Source: an uncultured Victivallales bacterium
Lineage (GTDB): Bacteria; Verrucomicrobiota; Lentisphaeria; Oligosphaerales; JAFGRS01
Direction: 5' to 3'
DNA length: 14,206 nucleotides
NCBI GenBank assembly: GCA_903834675.1
Contig: CAILKC010000069.1
Coordinates: 1-14,206, forward strand
A program made the translations under genes and the position numbers. Below the pieces are notes generated by a model. It had not been told where the DNA came from, ran no database searches, and saw nothing but the letters and a program-made list of their open reading frames with translations. Position 1 is the stretch's first letter, and each line of letters opens with the position of its first letter. Of this stretch, positions 13,961 to 14,206 are shown one piece after another.

Positions 13961-14206
13961 GCGCCTGGCCTCAGGCGCAGCGGTGGAGCCCACCGCATCT
14001 CCACCGTCCCACCTGGAGCGCCCGGGGCCTCCCGGGCAGTGGCCGCGAGCCGCGGCCGCTCCACTCCCCTGGAGAGGCGCCTGGCCTCAGGCGCGGCGGT
14101 GGAGCCCACCGCATCTCCACCGTCCCACCTGGAGCGCCCGGGGCCTCCCGGGCAGTGGCCGCGAGCCGCGGCCGCTCCACTCCCCTGGAGAGGCGCCTGG
14201 CCTCAG
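13961..14206. repeat. 116-bp tandem repeat array, hairpin-rich, continuing past the right edge
   Basis: Units start at 13961, 14077 and 14193, so the period is 116. Units one and two are identical except for A versus G at 13979/14095; the third is cut after 14 bases by the window end. Within a unit, inverted repeats follow one another: GCGCCTG-GCCT-CAGGCGC, CGGTGGAG-10-CTCCACCG, GCCCGGG-GCCT-CCCGGGC, GGCCGCG-AGC-CGCGGCC and CTCCA-6-TGGAG. The period is not a multiple of three and stops appear in frames crossing it, so it is not protein coding. The array ends 30 bases before the ROK kinase start, where it may affect transcription. Possible roles are a structured RNA array, a protein-binding array or an intergenic minisatellite. 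Copy number is unknown. Confidence 0.95.

Noticed and set aside
13927..14180. Repeat protein encoded by the 116-bp array, or an N-terminal extension of the ROK kinase into it
   Set aside because: A period of 116 shifts frame at each unit, stops occur within two units, and ROK similarity starts only at the ATG at 13930.
13961..14206. CRISPR array
   Set aside because: The whole 116-bp unit repeats with no unique spacers, and no cas genes are present.

Overview
The window is GC-rich bacterial DNA (roughly two thirds G+C by eye) carrying ten protein genes, one of them cut by the left edge. No rRNA, tRNA, CRISPR array, phage module, transposase or intact insertion sequence is visible. The gene content suggests an uncultured polysaccharide-degrading bacterium of the Planctomycetes/Verrucomicrobia/Lentisphaerae or Armatimonadota type: a secreted PQQ-like beta-propeller opening with DWPQWRGP, a Gfo/Idh/MocA protein, a ROK kinase, a GH42-like glycosidase and several exported beta-rich proteins. 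The phylum cannot be fixed from sequence reading alone.

Left part (1-4907). An exported protein of unknown function runs off the left edge on the minus strand. Next on the minus strand is a short-form malic enzyme. Divergent from it, across a 514-base gene-free stretch, lies a divergent ArgJ-family acetyltransferase. That stretch holds a 16-bp inverted repeat whose arms are 230 bases apart, a perfect 18-bp GC palindrome and weak promoter-like boxes on both sides.

Middle (4908-8769). A secreted protein with two carbohydrate-binding-like beta domains follows argJ. Converging on it from the right is a two-gene minus-strand unit whose members overlap by 11 bases: a cytoplasmic GH42-like glycoside hydrolase, then a small three-helix membrane protein with DUF5658-like motifs.

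Right part (8770-13006). A good sigma70-type promoter (TTGACG, 17 bases, TACACT) precedes a tight plus-strand operon: secreted beta-propeller, AraA/FucI-like sugar isomerase, a Gfo/Idh/MocA protein with features of NAD-dependent glycosidases (GH109-like), and a small single-helix membrane protein. Gaps are 9, -4 and 21 bases. A zinc-type ROK fructokinase converges on the operon end. The inferred theme is glycoside cleavage, aldose-ketose isomerisation and sugar phosphorylation, but no substrate can be named.

Right edge (13961-14206). A nearly perfect 116-bp tandem repeat begins just upstream of the kinase gene and runs off the window. Each unit can fold into about five consecutive hairpins. 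It is the strongest signal that the gene annotation does not explain.
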